Assembly: GCA_902805475.1 (NCBI GenBank)
Contig: CADCSX010000015.1
Location: 62,001-126,000 of the forward strand
Reading direction: 5' to 3'
DNA from: Entonaema liquescens
Lineage: Eukaryota > Ascomycota > Sordariomycetes > Xylariales > Xylariaceae
DNA length: 64,000 nucleotides
The notes under the pieces were generated by a model. That model did no database searches, had not been told where the DNA came from, and saw only the letters and a list, made by a program, of their open reading frames with translations. Positions within the stretch are counted from its first letter, which is position 1. Every line of letters begins with the position of its first letter. Shown piece after piece: positions 24,781 through 40,562 of this stretch. Made by a program: the position numbers and the translations under genes.

Positions 24781-27700
24781 TTTTTAAAAAAAAACTTTAT
24801 GTAAATTTCTTTTTTTTATTATTATAATTTTTTTAAAAAACAAATATATTTTAAAAATATTAATTATTTATTTTAATTAATTTATAAATTAAATAAAAAT
24901 ATAATTATATTTTAAATAAAAATAATATTAATTTAATAATAATTATATTATTTTATATATAATAATTAAATAATAATTATACGTATTATATAATAATACG
25001 TATTTAATAAAAAAAATATTTATATATTTTAAATTATATAAAAAACGCGTTTTTCCCGTTTTTTAATAATAAATAATTTTTTTTTAAATATTATTAATAT
25101 ATTAAATTTTAATTTATTTATTTATTTATTATTATTTTATTATTATTATTTTTACGTACGTATTTATTAATTATATAAAAACGTTATATTTATAAAAATT
25201 ATATAAATATTATATATGTTTTTATATAAATTTATTAATATACGATCGTAATTTTTAAATTTATTTCATTAAATTTTTTAATTTATTAAATTATTTTAAT
25301 TAATTAATTAAATAAACGTTACGTTTATTATTTATTTTATTTTAAAACGCACGTATATAATTATATAAAATATTATAAAATTAATAATTTTAAAAATTAA
25401 AATTTTATAAAAATATTATTAAATAAATAATAAAAAATTTAATTAATAAAAGAAAATATATAATAAAAAATTATAAAAAAATAAAATTTATTAAAAATTA
25501 TAAATAAATATTAATAAATTTATATACGCGAAAAAATATTTATTAATATAAAACCATTATAATTATTATTAATTTAATACGTTTTTTATTACCGAATTAA
25601 TGTTATTTATAATAATATATATAAAATTAATTATTTTAAAATAAAAATATTAAAGTAAAAATGGAAAAATAATAATACGTTTTTTTAAAATTAATAATAT
25701 TTATATAAAAATAAAATAAATATATATAAAAATCATAAAAAACGTTATAATATACGGGGTAATTATATAATATATATTAAGTAAAAAAATAAAGTAAATA
25801 AAATAATAATAAAATTAAAAAAATATAATTAATTTATTTTCGGGAAATAATAAAAACATATAAAATTATGTTAATTAAATATATAAAAAACGAAATAAAA
25901 TATTTTTTATTAAGTTTATATTCGGATAAAAAAGTAATTAAATTCGAAAAGAAAAATAATAACGAAAATAACTTTATGAAAAAAATAAAAAAAAAATTTT
26001 TAAAATAGTTTTAAAAATTATAAACATAAAGTTAAAATTTAATAAAGAAAAACGAGGTAAACCGCGAGGTTTTTTTATTATTATTCCGGTAAAAAATTTA
26101 AAAAAAATTTATAAATAAAATAAAAATAAACGGAATTATAGAAAAAAGGTAATTTTTTAAAAGAAATAATATTATAAATATAAAAAACGAAATAAAATTA
26201 AAAATATATTTAAAATATAATTATATTAAAATTTCCATTAAAAAATAAATGGTTAAAAAAAATTTATAAATTGTTAAAAAAGTATAAAGTTTTAATATTA
26301 ATTTAAATACATATAAAAAAATAAAATTAAAAATATTTTTATTTAAATAAAAAATATCTGAAATAAAAATATTATAATATTAATATAAATAAAAAAAATA
26401 ACGTATTATATAATAATAAAATATATAAAATTTATAATTTAAAAAAGAAATTACATAATAAATTAATATTAAAAACGTTTAAATTATAATATCATTATAA
26501 AAAAATTATAAAAAATAATAAAAAAACAAATTAAATTATATAATAATTTTTAAAATTAAAAATATTATTAATATATAAATTAATAATTAGCTTAATAAAA
26601 AAAAACTTAAAAATTTAAATTTAAAAATTTTTTAATAAAATTTTAATAAATATAAATAAAAGAAAATATATATAAAACTATTATAATAAAATTATAAAAA
26701 TAAATTAATTAAAATTTTTTTATATTAAATATAATTTATTATTTAATTTTAAAAAAATTATTATTATTATTAAATAATTTATTAATAATAAAAAAAATAT
26801 TATTTTTAAAAAAGTTATTATTTTTTTTAATTTCGGAATTATTAAAAAGTTTTTTAACATTATTATTATTATTGTCGTTATTAATATTTTTAATAATTTT
26901 AAAAATTTTAAAAACTTTAATAATTTTATTTTTAATTTTTTTATTTTTTTATTAAACTTTTCGTTTAACTTGTTAAAAAATATATTATTTAATTTCTTCT
27001 TTTCAAAACCGCAAAATTTAAAAAATTTAAAATAAATAAATTTTTTTTTTAAAAAAAATATTAAATTATAATAATATAAACACGTTTTTTATTAAATCTT
27101 TTAATAAATATAACGAAAATTTTATCATGGAACATACGTTTTATAATAATTTATTAAATAAATTTATAATTCTCGGGTAAAAATTAAAGTAAAAAAATAA
27201 CCATTTATTTAAAAATTTAAAATAAAAAATAAATAATAATAAAAAAAAATAAATTAAAAATAATAAAAATTAATTTTATTATAATTGAAATAAAAATATA
27301 AATTAAAAATTATATTATATTAACATTATAATTAAACGCAATATTAATTATAATTTATTATTATTATTATTATTTTTATTTTATTACGTTTATATATTTA
27401 ATTTATTATAATTAAAACATTATTAATATTATTTTTTAATAAATTTTCGGGTAAAAACCATGTTTTTACCGGAAAAAACTTAGTTTATTTTTATTTGTTT
27501 TTAATTTTTATTATATGTTTATATTATGCGTTATTATATTTTATTAAAATTTTATTATTTTAATAAATTAAATAATACGTTTAATTATATAAAGTTATTA
27601 TTATTATTTTTATATAATTTATTTTTATTATATTTCCGTATTTTAATTAATAATTATTTTATTATTTTTATTAAACGGTTTTTTTTATTATTTTTTAATA

Positions 27701-30700
27701 TATTATTTTTTATTAAATTATAAATAACTTTATTTTTACTTTATTCTTTATTTAAAATATAATAATTATTTTATTAATAATATATAATAATAATATTTTT
27801 AATAAATATAATCTTGTTTAATATATATTATAAAATTATTATTTTTTTTTTTTTTTAATATTTTTTTTTTAATTTCATCGTTTTTTTCGTTTAAACTTAT
27901 TCTTATTTAAACTTTATATTTTTAATTTTTTATTTATTACTATATTTCACCATTAATTCTTTTATTATAATAATAATAACAAATTTAATAACAAATTTAT
28001 TACGTTTTAAAATTATATATTTTTTAAATATTTTAATTATTATTATTATTTTCGTTTTTATATATTTTATTTTGATTTAATTTATTTTTAATATAATTAT
28101 AATTTAAATTTTCCTTTTCGTTTTAATTATTTAATAACTTTTTTTAATTAATATATTTATTATTATTATATTAAAATTATTATAAAATATATTTTAATAT
28201 ATTTTCTTTATATTATTTATAAATTTATTTACGTTAATTGTTTTTTTAAAAAGTAAATAAAATAATTAAAAACTTTAAAATTTTAATACGTTTTATAATT
28301 TTTTTTTCGATTTTTTTTAATAATATTTAAAGTTAAATATTTTTTAATTCCCGTTTTAAAATAATACTTTTCCGTTACCGGATTTTAAATATAACTTAAT
28401 TATATTTTATAATTATTATAAAGTAATTTATTTACAAATTTATTATAATTATAAAATAATATAATTTTAAAATTATTAACTGTTTAAATTATAATTAATA
28501 TTATACTTAATTATAACATTAACGTAATATAATTTTTAATTTATATTTTTATTTCGATTATAATAAAATCGATTTTCGTTATTTTTAATTTATTTCCTTT
28601 TTTTAATTATTATTATTAATTTTTTATCTTAAGTTTTTAAATGAATAATTGCTTTTTTACCTTGATTTTTGCTTAAAAACCGTAAGTTCATCTAATAAAT
28701 TGCTGTAAAATGTATATTTTATTATAAAGTTTTCATTATATTCATTAAAAAATTTAATAAAAAACGTACCCGTATTATTATAACCTAATGTTTTTTTCTT
28801 CTTTAATTATAATTTAAATAATTAATAATTTTAAAATTATATTATTTTATAATTATAATAAATTTATAAATAAATTATTTTATAATAATTACAAAATATA
28901 ATTAAATTATATTTAAAATTTAATAATAAAAAAACATTATTTTAAAATAAAAAATAAAAAACATTTAATTTTAAATATCGTTAAGAAATATCGAAAAAAA
29001 AACTATAAAACACATTAAAACTTTTAAATTTTTAACCATTTTATTTATTTTTTAAAAAAACAATTAATTTAAATAAATTTATAAATAATATAAAAAAACG
29101 TATTAAAATATACTTTGTAATAATTTTAATATAATAATAACAAATATATTTATTAAAAAAAACCATTAAATAATTAAAATAAAAAAAATTTTAAATTATA
29201 ATCGTATTAAAAATAAATTAAACGTAATTAAAATATATAAAAATTGTTAAAATCTTACAATTATTACTATTAGTTATTAAGGAATATTGTTGTATTATAT
29301 TGTTTTAATAAGTAATGAATTTTAAATAATTAATTATAATAATTTATAATAAATTTTTATATTTTTAAATAGTTAATTAATTAAAAATATATATATAAAA
29401 AACTTCACATTTAATAGTTTTATTTAAATTTAAAGTTGGAAAACCATTAATATAATATTAAAACAATATTTATAATGGTTTAATTATTATAATATATTTA
29501 AAATTAATTTAATATTTTTTGTTTTATATTATATAATTTAAAAAGTAAAATATAATTAAAATAACGAAAATATTAATATAATAATTATAATAATTTATTT
29601 ATTTAAATTATTAAATATATAAAATATTACGAAAATTTCTTTCTTTTTTCTTTTTATTATATTAATAATATTATTTCTTTATAAAAAAAATAAATCTTTT
29701 TTATAATAAATATATTTTTTGCGAAATTGTAATAACATTTTCCGAAATTAATATTATAAAAAAATATTTAAAAAATAAATTTTTTTTTACATAATAGTAA
29801 ATATAATAATTTTTTTTTTAAAAAGTTACATTTTATATAAAATATATTATTATTAATTATTTATTATTTTATAATATTATAATTAAAAAATATTATTTTT
29901 AAAGTTACGGAATTTTTATTAAATAATAAAATATTATTATTAATTATAAAATTACTTTAAAATTAAATTTAATAAATAATTTTCCATTATAAAATATTAT
30001 AATAAATTAATCGATAATATATAATATAATAAATAAAAAAATATATTAAAAATTTATTAAAAATATTAATAATATATAATTTAAAATAAATAATAAATAT
30101 TTATAAATTTTATATATTTTTTAAAATAGTTTATAATTATATTTTATTTATTAAGTTAAATATTTTAAAAATTTTAATTTTTATAATAACTTTTATAATA
30201 ATTATTATAATAGTTTTTATAATAATTTTTATAATAATCTTTAAAATACTTTTTTTATTAAAAATATAAATAATGATATTATTATTTTTTAAATTAATAA
30301 TAAAAATAATAAAACTAAAAATAATTAAATTAAACGAATTAAATTTTAATTACAAAACAATATTATTATTAAAAATTAATCCGTTTATAATAATAATAAT
30401 TAAAAAAATGCTTAATAAATTAATTATAAATTTATTAATAATTTTTATATAACCGTAAAATATTTTAAAATTATTATTATTATTATAAAAAATTATTTTT
30501 AAATTAATAAATTTACTATTTAAATTATTTTTATTAAAATTATTATTAAAAATTAATACATTATTACAAAATAAATAACAAATATATTTAACTATTATAT
30601 TATAAAAATTATTATTTTTTTTATAAATAAAAAATACATTAATAATCAAAAACTTATTATTCCCATTATTACTTTAATAATAATAAATAAAAATATATTT

Positions 30701-31594
30701 ATAAAACCCCATTAATATATATTAACTTTAATTTATAATATTAAATTTTAATATAAGAGTAAAAGAGTTTTTATTAAATAATGTATAAAAATTATAATAA
30801 AATTAGATTTTATTATTTATAATATTATAAATAATGTTTAGTATTTTTATAATAATAAATTAATATATTTAATTGGTTTTTAATTATAATTAAATAATGT
30901 TAAGTATAATATAAGCTTTTTTAAGTTTTATTAATTATGTTATAATGGCGTAAAAAGTATAAAATAGGTTATTAATAGAATTAATATAATAATTTTAGTT
31001 ATTATTTATTAATTATTTTTAAGGTTTTAGGAGAAGTTTATTAAAGAAAATCTATTAATTAAAAGTAAAAATAATAAAATATAGTTAAATATTTAAAATA
31101 AAAATTAATATTATAAATAATTAATAAAATATAATATAATAATAAATAATAAATATATATAATTAAAATTAATATAGTAAAAATTAAAAATATAAAAATA
31201 ATAAATATTAATAAATATAATATAGTTTTTAAATATATATTGTTTAATAATAAAATTTAGAAATATAAATAAATATAATTTAATAGTAAGATTTTTGGTT
31301 TCATCTTAAATATTCTTAGTAATAATATAATAAATATAATAAATTAAAATATAATAAAAAAAACCATTATTTATTATATATAAACTAAGAAATGAATATA
31401 TTAAGTTATAATTAAAATAAAAAATTTAAATAATTTTTTAAATCCTATTAAATTTACTATCATTAAGAAATATTATAAGTTAATATTAAAATTTTAAATC
31501 CATTTTAATATTAATATATAAAATAAAAAAAAAATAAAAAAATTATAATTATATATAAATTAAAGATAAAACAATATTATAATAATTAAATAAA

Positions 31595-31865
31595 TATAAA
31601 AGTCTAAACCAAAAATTTCATATATATTTAAATTCTTAACATCCCATTTTAACATTTATTAATATTTTTAACATTATATTAATCCCATATTAAATAAGAA
31701 ATTAATAATAACTTATATATTAAAATTAGGAAATTTATTATTATATTTTTAAAGAACTTATCCATTATAATTTAAATAATACTATATAATTTTTTTTAAT
31801 TTATATATAATTTACTTAAATTTAAAAAATTTAAATATGTAAAACTTTTAACTTAAACCTTTATA
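31595..31865 (+). mobile_element. MITE-like element, copy 1 (271 bp, terminal inverted repeats)
   Basis: First of five copies of one family. It is the same length as copy 2 and aligns with it end to end, differing mainly by C/T and A/G transitions. Copy 1 keeps more C (for example CATCCCATTTTAAC), so it is less mutated. Its right end, AACTTTTAACTTAAACC, is the inverse of the left end seen best in copy 2. There is no coding capacity. Confidence 0.7.
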
Positions 31866-32235
31866 ATAAATAAATTATATCATTAATAAATTATTAATAT
31901 TCTTAATAATAAATAAAAAATAAATTATAATATTTATTTTTTAAAAAATTATTTACGTAAAATCTATTTTAATAAATTATGTAAATACCATAAAAATATT
32001 CTTATTTACATTTATACAAACGAATAATATAACTAAATATTTATTATTCAAAAAACGTAAAATATAATTAAAAAAATAAAAAATATAAAGAAAAATAAAT
32101 AAAAATGATTTAACCATTATTAAATATATTAAATAAATAATTTTAAATATATAAAATCTAAATTAAGTTAATGTTAAAGAATAAAGTTACATTAAAAATA
32201 AATTAATTAATTATAATAAAATAATAATATTAAAT

Positions 32236-32506
32236 TATAAAAGTTTGAGTTAAAAATTTTATATATATTTAAATTTTTAATATTTTATTTTAATATTTAT
32301 CGGTATTTCTAATATTATATTAATATTATATTAAATAAAGAATTAATAATAACTTATATATTAAAATTAAATAATTTATTATTATATTTTTAAAAAACTT
32401 ATCCATTATGATTTATATAATATTATATAATTTTTTTTAATTTATATATAACTTATTTAAATTTTAAAAGTTTAAATATATAAAACTTTTAACTTAAACC
32501 TTTATA
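32236..32506 (+). mobile_element. MITE-like element, copy 2 (271 bp, clearest inverted repeats)
   Basis: The left end (AAGTTTGAGTTAAAAATTTT) and the reverse complement of the right end (AGGTTTAAGTTAAAAGTTTT) match over about 50 bp with few differences, giving long terminal inverted repeats. A TA dinucleotide sits at each edge, consistent with a TA target as in Tc1/mariner-type elements. That assignment is inference. The element is non-autonomous. Confidence 0.7.
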
Positions 32507-35500
32507 ATAAGTTATAAAAATATATAAATAAACTATAACCATAAAATTACCGATAAAAATTAATATATTTCTAATATATATAATTTTACAAAAAAAAAAT
32601 AAATTCCTACGTTAGGTAAAAATAAATATAAAATATAACAAACAAATAAAAAACTTAAAACTAATAAAAAATAAATAAAATATTAAAAAATAGTATTTTT
32701 AAAAAAGTTTAAGTTTTAAATTATTATTAAATAAATTAAAATAAAATAAAATAATTTGTATATAAATTGATTAACTAAATACATTTTATATTATATATAT
32801 AATATTATTTATCGCAATCTTTATAATATAATTTAATTTTTTACTATTTACTTTTTCCATTTTCTAATATTATTTTTTTCCTTTTTCTTACTATAATATG
32901 CAATTGTTTACTAGGTAATATTATAATATATAATTATAAAAAAACGTTTAACCTTATTAAAATTTATTATAATAAATTATAAACCAAAACACATAATAAA
33001 TAACGTAAAAAAATTTTTCTTTATCTAATATTACCGTTAAAACGTTAAATATAATACAATTTATTTAAAAAAACTTATAAAATAATATTAATTTTATATA
33101 AAAGCGATATTTTTAATAATACCAGCAAAAAAATTTTAAATATCCTCTTTACCTTAACAAAGTTTTTTTTAAAAACGTTTCGTAAAGAAATATAAAATTA
33201 ATTAATATTTAACAAAATTAAATATTTTAACTTTTAAAAATAATAAAATAAAAAAATAACATAAAAAAAAACAAAAACAATACTACTATTATCCTTTATA
33301 TCACCTATTAAAATATAATTTTATAAAAGTTATTATTAATATTTTACTATATTATTATTATAAAAAACATTTATTAAAATTTAAAACTAAAATCAAATAA
33401 ATATAAACAATTTAACATATTATATTTAAATACAAATTTATATAATAATTATTATTATATAAATAAATTAAATTTACGTTTTTATTATAAACTTAAAAAT
33501 ATAATAAAAAAAAAAAACTAAAAAACCTAATATTTAATAATTACTTACTTACTTTTTAATTAATAATTTTTTATAATTTTCTATTATTTTTACAGTTTAA
33601 GTTTTATATAATAATAAAAACAAGAATCATTTAAACTTTCATAAAATAAATCCTTAAAATTAACCCATACTTTAATTTTTTTTAATAAAAAAGATAAATA
33701 AAAATTTCTTCCATTATTTAATAAATCTATATTATACCATATTTCAGCTTTATTTATATGTTTTTTATTTTATAAATATTTTATAAATAAATATTATTTC
33801 CCTTATAATATTTATTTTTATTAAATTTTATTTAAAACTTTTTTTATAAAATTATAATTTTAAATTAAAATACATTTCCCTAACCTTATATTAATATTAA
33901 TAATAACCATTATAAATATATATTAATATTTTTCTTTCTATTTATTATTTATTAATTAGCTATTAAATACGTTAAATAACTTTATTTAAGTTTTTTTACC
34001 ATTTTTTTATAATAATTTCTTAAAATTATTAAAAAGGTTTCGTAATAAAACATTTAATATATATATAACCTAATTTATACAATCTAAATCATTATTAAAA
34101 AATATAACTCAAAAATAAATATAAAGGATATTTTTTTCCCATTAAATTATTAAAAAATTTATTTAAATATTTAAATATTTTTAAACTAAAAGTTTCGAAA
34201 TTAATTAAAAATGGATTTATTATAAAAAATATATATACGTTTAATATTTTTAAATTAAATTATTAATTATTACGTAAAATAATAATAATAGATTTTTTAT
34301 ATTTAATTTATTTTTTTATTTTATTTTCGTTTTTTTAATTTTTTTATTAATACTTATTAAAATTATATAAATTTAATTTAATTTTATATATTTTATATAT
34401 ATTATATATCCCATTTACGAAATTCTTAAAATATTATAATAATTAAGAATTATTTATTTTTATTTTTAACGCAATATATATTAATATTATTTATAATAAA
34501 AAATATAATAAATATATATATAATATTAAAAAAAAAAAAAAAAAATATTTAATAATTAAATTAATTAAATTCTTAATAAATTCCAATAAAATTTTAAATT
34601 ACTTTAAAATATATAAACAAAAAACAAAATATAATATATTAAAATATACAAAATAATATTAAATTAATTATTAGTATTTGCTTTTATTAATGACGAATAT
34701 ATAGAAATTAATAATTATTAAATTATTTTAAATAAATTTTTAAAAAAAAAATATATATTATAGTATAATAAAGTTAATAATAAATCTCTAAAACTTATTT
34801 TAAAAGGTAATAAATAAATATATAAACAACTAAAATATAAATTAATATATAATTTTCCTTTTAAATATTAAGGATATTTTTTATTTAAAATTTAATTAAT
34901 AATATACTAATATCCTTATTAATAATTTTACAATATCAAAGTTTAATATTATTAATAATATTTAAACCAATATTATAAAAATTATATAAGAAAATCTTTC
35001 AATTATTCGAAAACTTTTCCTTAATTTACTTACGTTTTTTATAATTAACGTAATTTAAAATACTAATATTTTTATAAAAATATCTTATACTATTATATTA
35101 ATATTAAATATAACTCTACTAACCTTATTAAACCTTTTGTAATTATTTACTATTAAAGAAAATATTATATTTAAGAAATGTTAATGTAATAATTAAATAA
35201 ATACCCTTTAAAAACATTAATATATTAATTACGAATCCAAAAATGGTAATATTTACAATTAAAATTGTTATAACTTTTCTAATAAAATTTCTAATTTATG
35301 ATTTCCCATAATCAATAATATAACATTTTTAAATAAAAAATTGAAATTTTAAAACAATTTTAAAAAATAAATTATATATTATTAAAAAATTAAAAAATTT
35401 ATTAAAATAATATATGGTTTTTCTTTAAAAAATATCTTTTATTTACGTATATTAATCTTTTTTATAAGATAATATATATATAAATAAATATATAGCCCTT

Positions 35501-36759
35501 TTAAAAAAAACTATATTTAAAAAATCTACTATAAAATATTAATTTTTATTAATTCAAAATAATATAATAATATAACTTATAAAAAAATTATTTTTTCTAC
35601 TAAAAATACCAATTTAAAATCTATTAAATAAAATAATAATTTATATAAAATAATTATAAATTTAATATAAGAAATTTAGAAATATTAACTTTTTATAATA
35701 ATATTAAATATTATAAATATTTATTATTTATGGTAATTATATAAAATATGGTAAAACCTTATAATTTTATTAAAAAAAAAATAAATTAATATTAAATTAA
35801 ATAACTTAAATAATTTAATTGTAATTTGTTAAGAATTAATTATTTTATTAAAATCAAAAAATTAATAAATAAAAAGAAAATAAAATTATATAACAATTTT
35901 ATATAATATTTTATAAAAAAAATTTAAATTTTTAAATAAAAATGTTATATAAAATTTTATATATAATAATAATTTTATTAATAATATTATTTATATATTT
36001 AATATAAATATAATCGTTTTAATCTTTTTCTAAAATATTAAAAATAAATAAATTCTTTTAATATAATAATTTTATATTATAAATTAATAATTTTTTAATT
36101 AAAAAAAAAAATTTTAAATACCTTTATTTAAAAATAATTATAATAATAAAAAAGTTAATTTTATATCTTAATTAAATAACATTCTTTAAATTATAATAAA
36201 TAATAATATATTAAAGATATATAAATATATAAAAAAAAATATTTTAAATTTTATATTAACTAATTAACTGCCATTTTTTACCTATATATTTATAAATTTA
36301 ATAAAAAAAATATATACTTTATTAAATATAATAAAACTATTATAATTTATAATTATAATAATAATATAATTAAAATTATTAATAAAAAACAGTAAATATT
36401 AAAGAATAAAAAAATAAAAAAAATAAAAGGTTTTAAATAATAAAAAAATAATAAAATTTTATTATATTTTTAATATTTATTTATATAATAAATATATACC
36501 GTATAATTTAAAAACTCCTATTATACTATTAGTTTTTTCCATTTTATTATTATTTATTAAAAATAATTAAATTATCCTATTTATGTTTAGATCCCACATT
36601 AAAATTATACACATTATCCAATTAAATCCTTACTAAATAAATTAACCACTTATATAATTACCTTACGTTTAAAGCCTTTAATCATTTAATAATTACCATA
36701 AACATTATATAAAAATATAAATTAAATTATATATAAATAATGATATATTATAAATATAT

Positions 36760-36930
36760 TAAAAAAAATACCTTATCTTTATTTAAATAAAAAAATATAT
36801 TTATATATTTTATATTCCCATTTCTTAATTAAAATAAAAAAGAAAAAAATAATTTAAAAATATATATTAATTTAAACTATTTAAATATTATTATATATAA
36901 ATTTATTAAATTATTATAAAATTTAATAAA
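36760..36930 (+). repeat. Dispersed AT-rich repeat B, copy 1
   Basis: About 170 bp matches 40391-40562 in the same orientation. Shared landmarks are CTTATNTTTATTTAAATAAA, TATATTTTATATTC, TTAATTAAAATAAAAAA and ATTATTATATATAAA. Copy 1 keeps C where copy 2 has T, as expected of RIP. The pair might be long terminal repeats of a lost element about 3.6 kb long, or two dispersed copies. Confidence 0.55.
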
Positions 36931-38044
36931 ATTATTTAAATTAAAATATAATATTAAAATTGAAAAATTAAAGTAAAATAGTTTTAAATAAATAGTTTAA
37001 ACCGTATAAAGTTATTTTTTAAAAAAGCGTTAAAAAAACTAATATACTTATTATTAATATTTACAAATATATTAAATTATAAAATAAAGTTTATATAATA
37101 TATTATAAAATATAAAAATAAATAAAAATTATTATAATAAATAATAATTAATTAATATTAATTTATTAAATTTTATAATATTTAAATTTTATATTTTTAT
37201 TAATATAATAAATAAAAAATTTAATATAAAATATTAAAAATTATAATATATTATTTAAACCTATACACCATTTATTTTAATTTTATTTTATCTTTATAAT
37301 ATTTAAAAAATTTTATTTTAAACCTTAATTAAAATAAATATATTATATTTAAAAATTTTACTAAAATATTTTAATTTTATTTTTTATTTTAAATATAACG
37401 TAATTATAAAAAAAAAAAATAATATATTTTTAATATTATAAAATATATAAAATATTATTTTATAAATTTTAAAAAATCATTTATTTATAATATTACTTTA
37501 AAATTATTATTTTTAATTATTTTTAATATTTATACTATATTTTTTATTATTAAAATAAAAGGTTATAATATATTTATTTTAGTTAAAATTTACTATTTAT
37601 TTTATTTAAACTTTACTATTTTAATTAAAAGAAATTATATTTATTTTTTTACAACTTACTATTTAAAAACCATCTATTATATAAATGGTATAAATATTTT
37701 TATATCTTTTTAATAAATACGAAATTAATTAAATAAAGGTTATTTATAATATAAATTTATATTTACTTAAATAAAGATTAATAATATATTAAATATAATT
37801 ACCAAAATCAGTATAATATAACAGATAAATAATAATTTAGTTAAAATTTTAAATAAAATATATTTAAATTTATAAATTATTTTATTAAATTACCTTTTAT
37901 AAGAATCTTATTATAATAATATTTTTTTTAACGTTTTAATTATTATAAAAATATAATTAAATTATAATTAAATTAAGTTATAAAATTATATATAATGTTA
38001 TATAAGTATTTTTAAAATTTTTTACGCTTTTATTTATAACCATA

Positions 38045-38341
38045 TAGTAATTGAGCGGGATAGGATAATATGCCACCATATTGTTAAAGAAAATGTTAAA
38101 GAAAAAGTTAAAATCTTAACATTTAACGTATTTAAAAATGTTAATTTTAAAATTAATATTTTTATAATTTACCTTTTTTTTATAATATATTATTTATTAA
38201 TTATATTTGGTATTAATTATTTAATTTTATATAATTAATCTATAAAATATATTATATATGATAGTTAGTGAAACGTAGAATTTAATAGATAAGTTTTTTT
38301 TTTTATTATTTTTTAATAAAAATTATAAAATAACTTATCTA
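38045..38341. repeat. Less-degraded patch with hairpin arms
   Basis: Positions 38041-38090 hold 17 G or C in 50, far above the surroundings. Two perfect inverted pairs follow: AAATGTTAA with TTAACATTT near 38090-38130, and TAGATAAGTT at 38286-38295 with AACTTATCTA at 38332-38341. It could be the remnant of a small transposon or solo LTR. No target duplication was found. Confidence 0.35.
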
Positions 38342-40390
38342 AATAATACTTTAGTTATTTATTTATTTATAACATTTGTAATTAATAACATATTAACGAT
38401 TATATTATATTATTTAATTTAAATAATAATAAATTTATAATTTAATAAAAATTGAATAAAAAATAATTTAAAATTAATTAAATTAAAAATTTTCAAAATA
38501 TACTATACTTATATAAAAAAGTTTTATAATTATTTTTTAATATTAATACTTATAATAAACAATTAATTAATAAAAAATATAAAATTATTAAAATTATATA
38601 TATATAATATAAAATAAATTAACTTTTAAAATATCTTTATAAAATATAAAATAATTATATTTATATTAATTTATTATAAAAGATATAATTATTTAAATAA
38701 ACATAAAATAATTTATTATTATTTATTATAAAAAATAAACAAATTTATTATATAATATTTTTAATTAATTTTATTAATTTTATCATTTTAATAAAAAATT
38801 AAAATATTAATTTAAAAAACCAATTAATTAAATTTATATTTAAAATTATATAAAATTATTAATAACTTTAATATATAATTATTAATAAAAAATACCTAAA
38901 AATACCTAATTATTAAATATATTATTAATAATACTAATATAAATAAAAATAAAAAAAACGTAATAAAATTTCGCGCTATAAAATTTAAATTATAATATCT
39001 TTTATAATAATATAATAATTTATAATATAAGATTTATATTATTATTTTATACTGTTAAAAAAAAGAAAAAAATAATAAAAAAAATAAAATTTTTAATAAA
39101 TAAATAAAATATATAAATTATATAATTTATAAGTAATTAATTTATACTTTATAATTTTTAATATTTAAAATATTAAATAATATTAAAATTAATATTAAAT
39201 TATTAATATATAGAAATATTAGTTATTAAAATATAAACGTATAAAATTATATAATATTTTAATAAAAATAATTTAAATTAATATAATAAATAGAAAAAAT
39301 ATGTTATATTAAGTGTTTTGAATAATTTAACTAATTATATTTATTTAATTGTTAAATAATAATAAAAAACCATATTTATTTTTACTTAAAATAGGAAAAG
39401 GTGGTATAAATTATTATTTAAAGTTATTTTATTATTGTTTAAATATAAGATATAAATAATAAAAAAAATTTATTATTTATATTATTAATGTATTACGCAT
39501 TTAATAATATTATAATTATAATTATATTTTTAATAATATTACATTAACATTAACTATTAATATATATTTTTATAAATTGTAAATTTTATTTGGAAAAAAA
39601 AATTAATTTAATTATATAATAATAAATAAATGTTATATAATTTTAAATATATTGTACGTAATATTTAAATGGTTTTGTAAAGATTTTATATAAATTAACC
39701 CCGTTTTTAACTAAATTAACGTATAATTAAATCTTTTTAATAATAATATTACTGATATAAAATAAAAATAATTTTTATTATATTACTTAAATTTAATTAT
39801 ACAAAATAAAGTTTTATTACCAACTTACCACGTAAGTTAATTTATATTATATTATCTTTATATTTAATATAAAATATTTTTATAAAATAAATTTAAATAT
39901 AAAATTGTATAATAAAATAAATATTTTATTAAAATCTCGTAATTAAAATTATTATAAAATTACTAACCACTTATATTATAAATAAAATAATTATATATTA
40001 CGATATTATTACATAAACAAAAACCGTAAATAAATAATTAAAATATTTATTATATTATATTAAAATTAACATAAAAAAAAGAAAAAAAACGCATATAAAA
40101 AATTAAATATTAAAAATAATATTATAAACAATTATAATAACAAATACCATATATATAAGATTAATTATATTTAACATCCGCGTAATAATTCATATAAACG
40201 TACCATATTTTATATTATTTATAAAGGAAAATAAATAAAAATAAAATATAATAAAATACTATAAAAAATTATAATATTAATAAATTATATTTAATAAAAT
40301 AATAAAAAAATAAAATAATCGAATATTTTATAAAACATTATAAAAAATTTATTTTAAATTAAAATATAAAGGTAAAAATAAATAAAATAA

Positions 40391-40562
40391 TGTTAAAAAA
40401 GATATCTTATTTTTATTTAAATAAAAAGTATATATATATATTTTATATTCTTATTTTTTAATTAAAATAAAAAATAAAGAATTATTAAAAAAATTTATAT
40501 TAAATTAAATTAATTTAATATTATTATATATAAATTTTATTAAATTATTATAAAATTTAATA
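40391..40562 (+). repeat. Dispersed AT-rich repeat B, copy 2
   Basis: Partner of the repeat at 36760-36930, with small length differences. Its right end, TTTTATTAAATTATTATAAA, is nearly identical to the partner. Confidence 0.55.

Noticed and set aside
27526..27723. Short frame in the AT desert
   Set aside because: It encodes almost only Phe, Leu, Ile, Tyr, Asn and Lys, as expected from random A+T sequence.
30350..30649. 99-codon minus-strand frame in the AT desert
   Set aside because: Asn/Ile/Lys low complexity caused by base composition. No gene.
31595..32506. Copies 1 and 2 as the two LTRs of one retrotransposon
   Set aside because: They lie only about 370 bp apart, have inverted ends of about 50 bp rather than short TG/CA ends, and recur elsewhere singly. 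MITE fits better.
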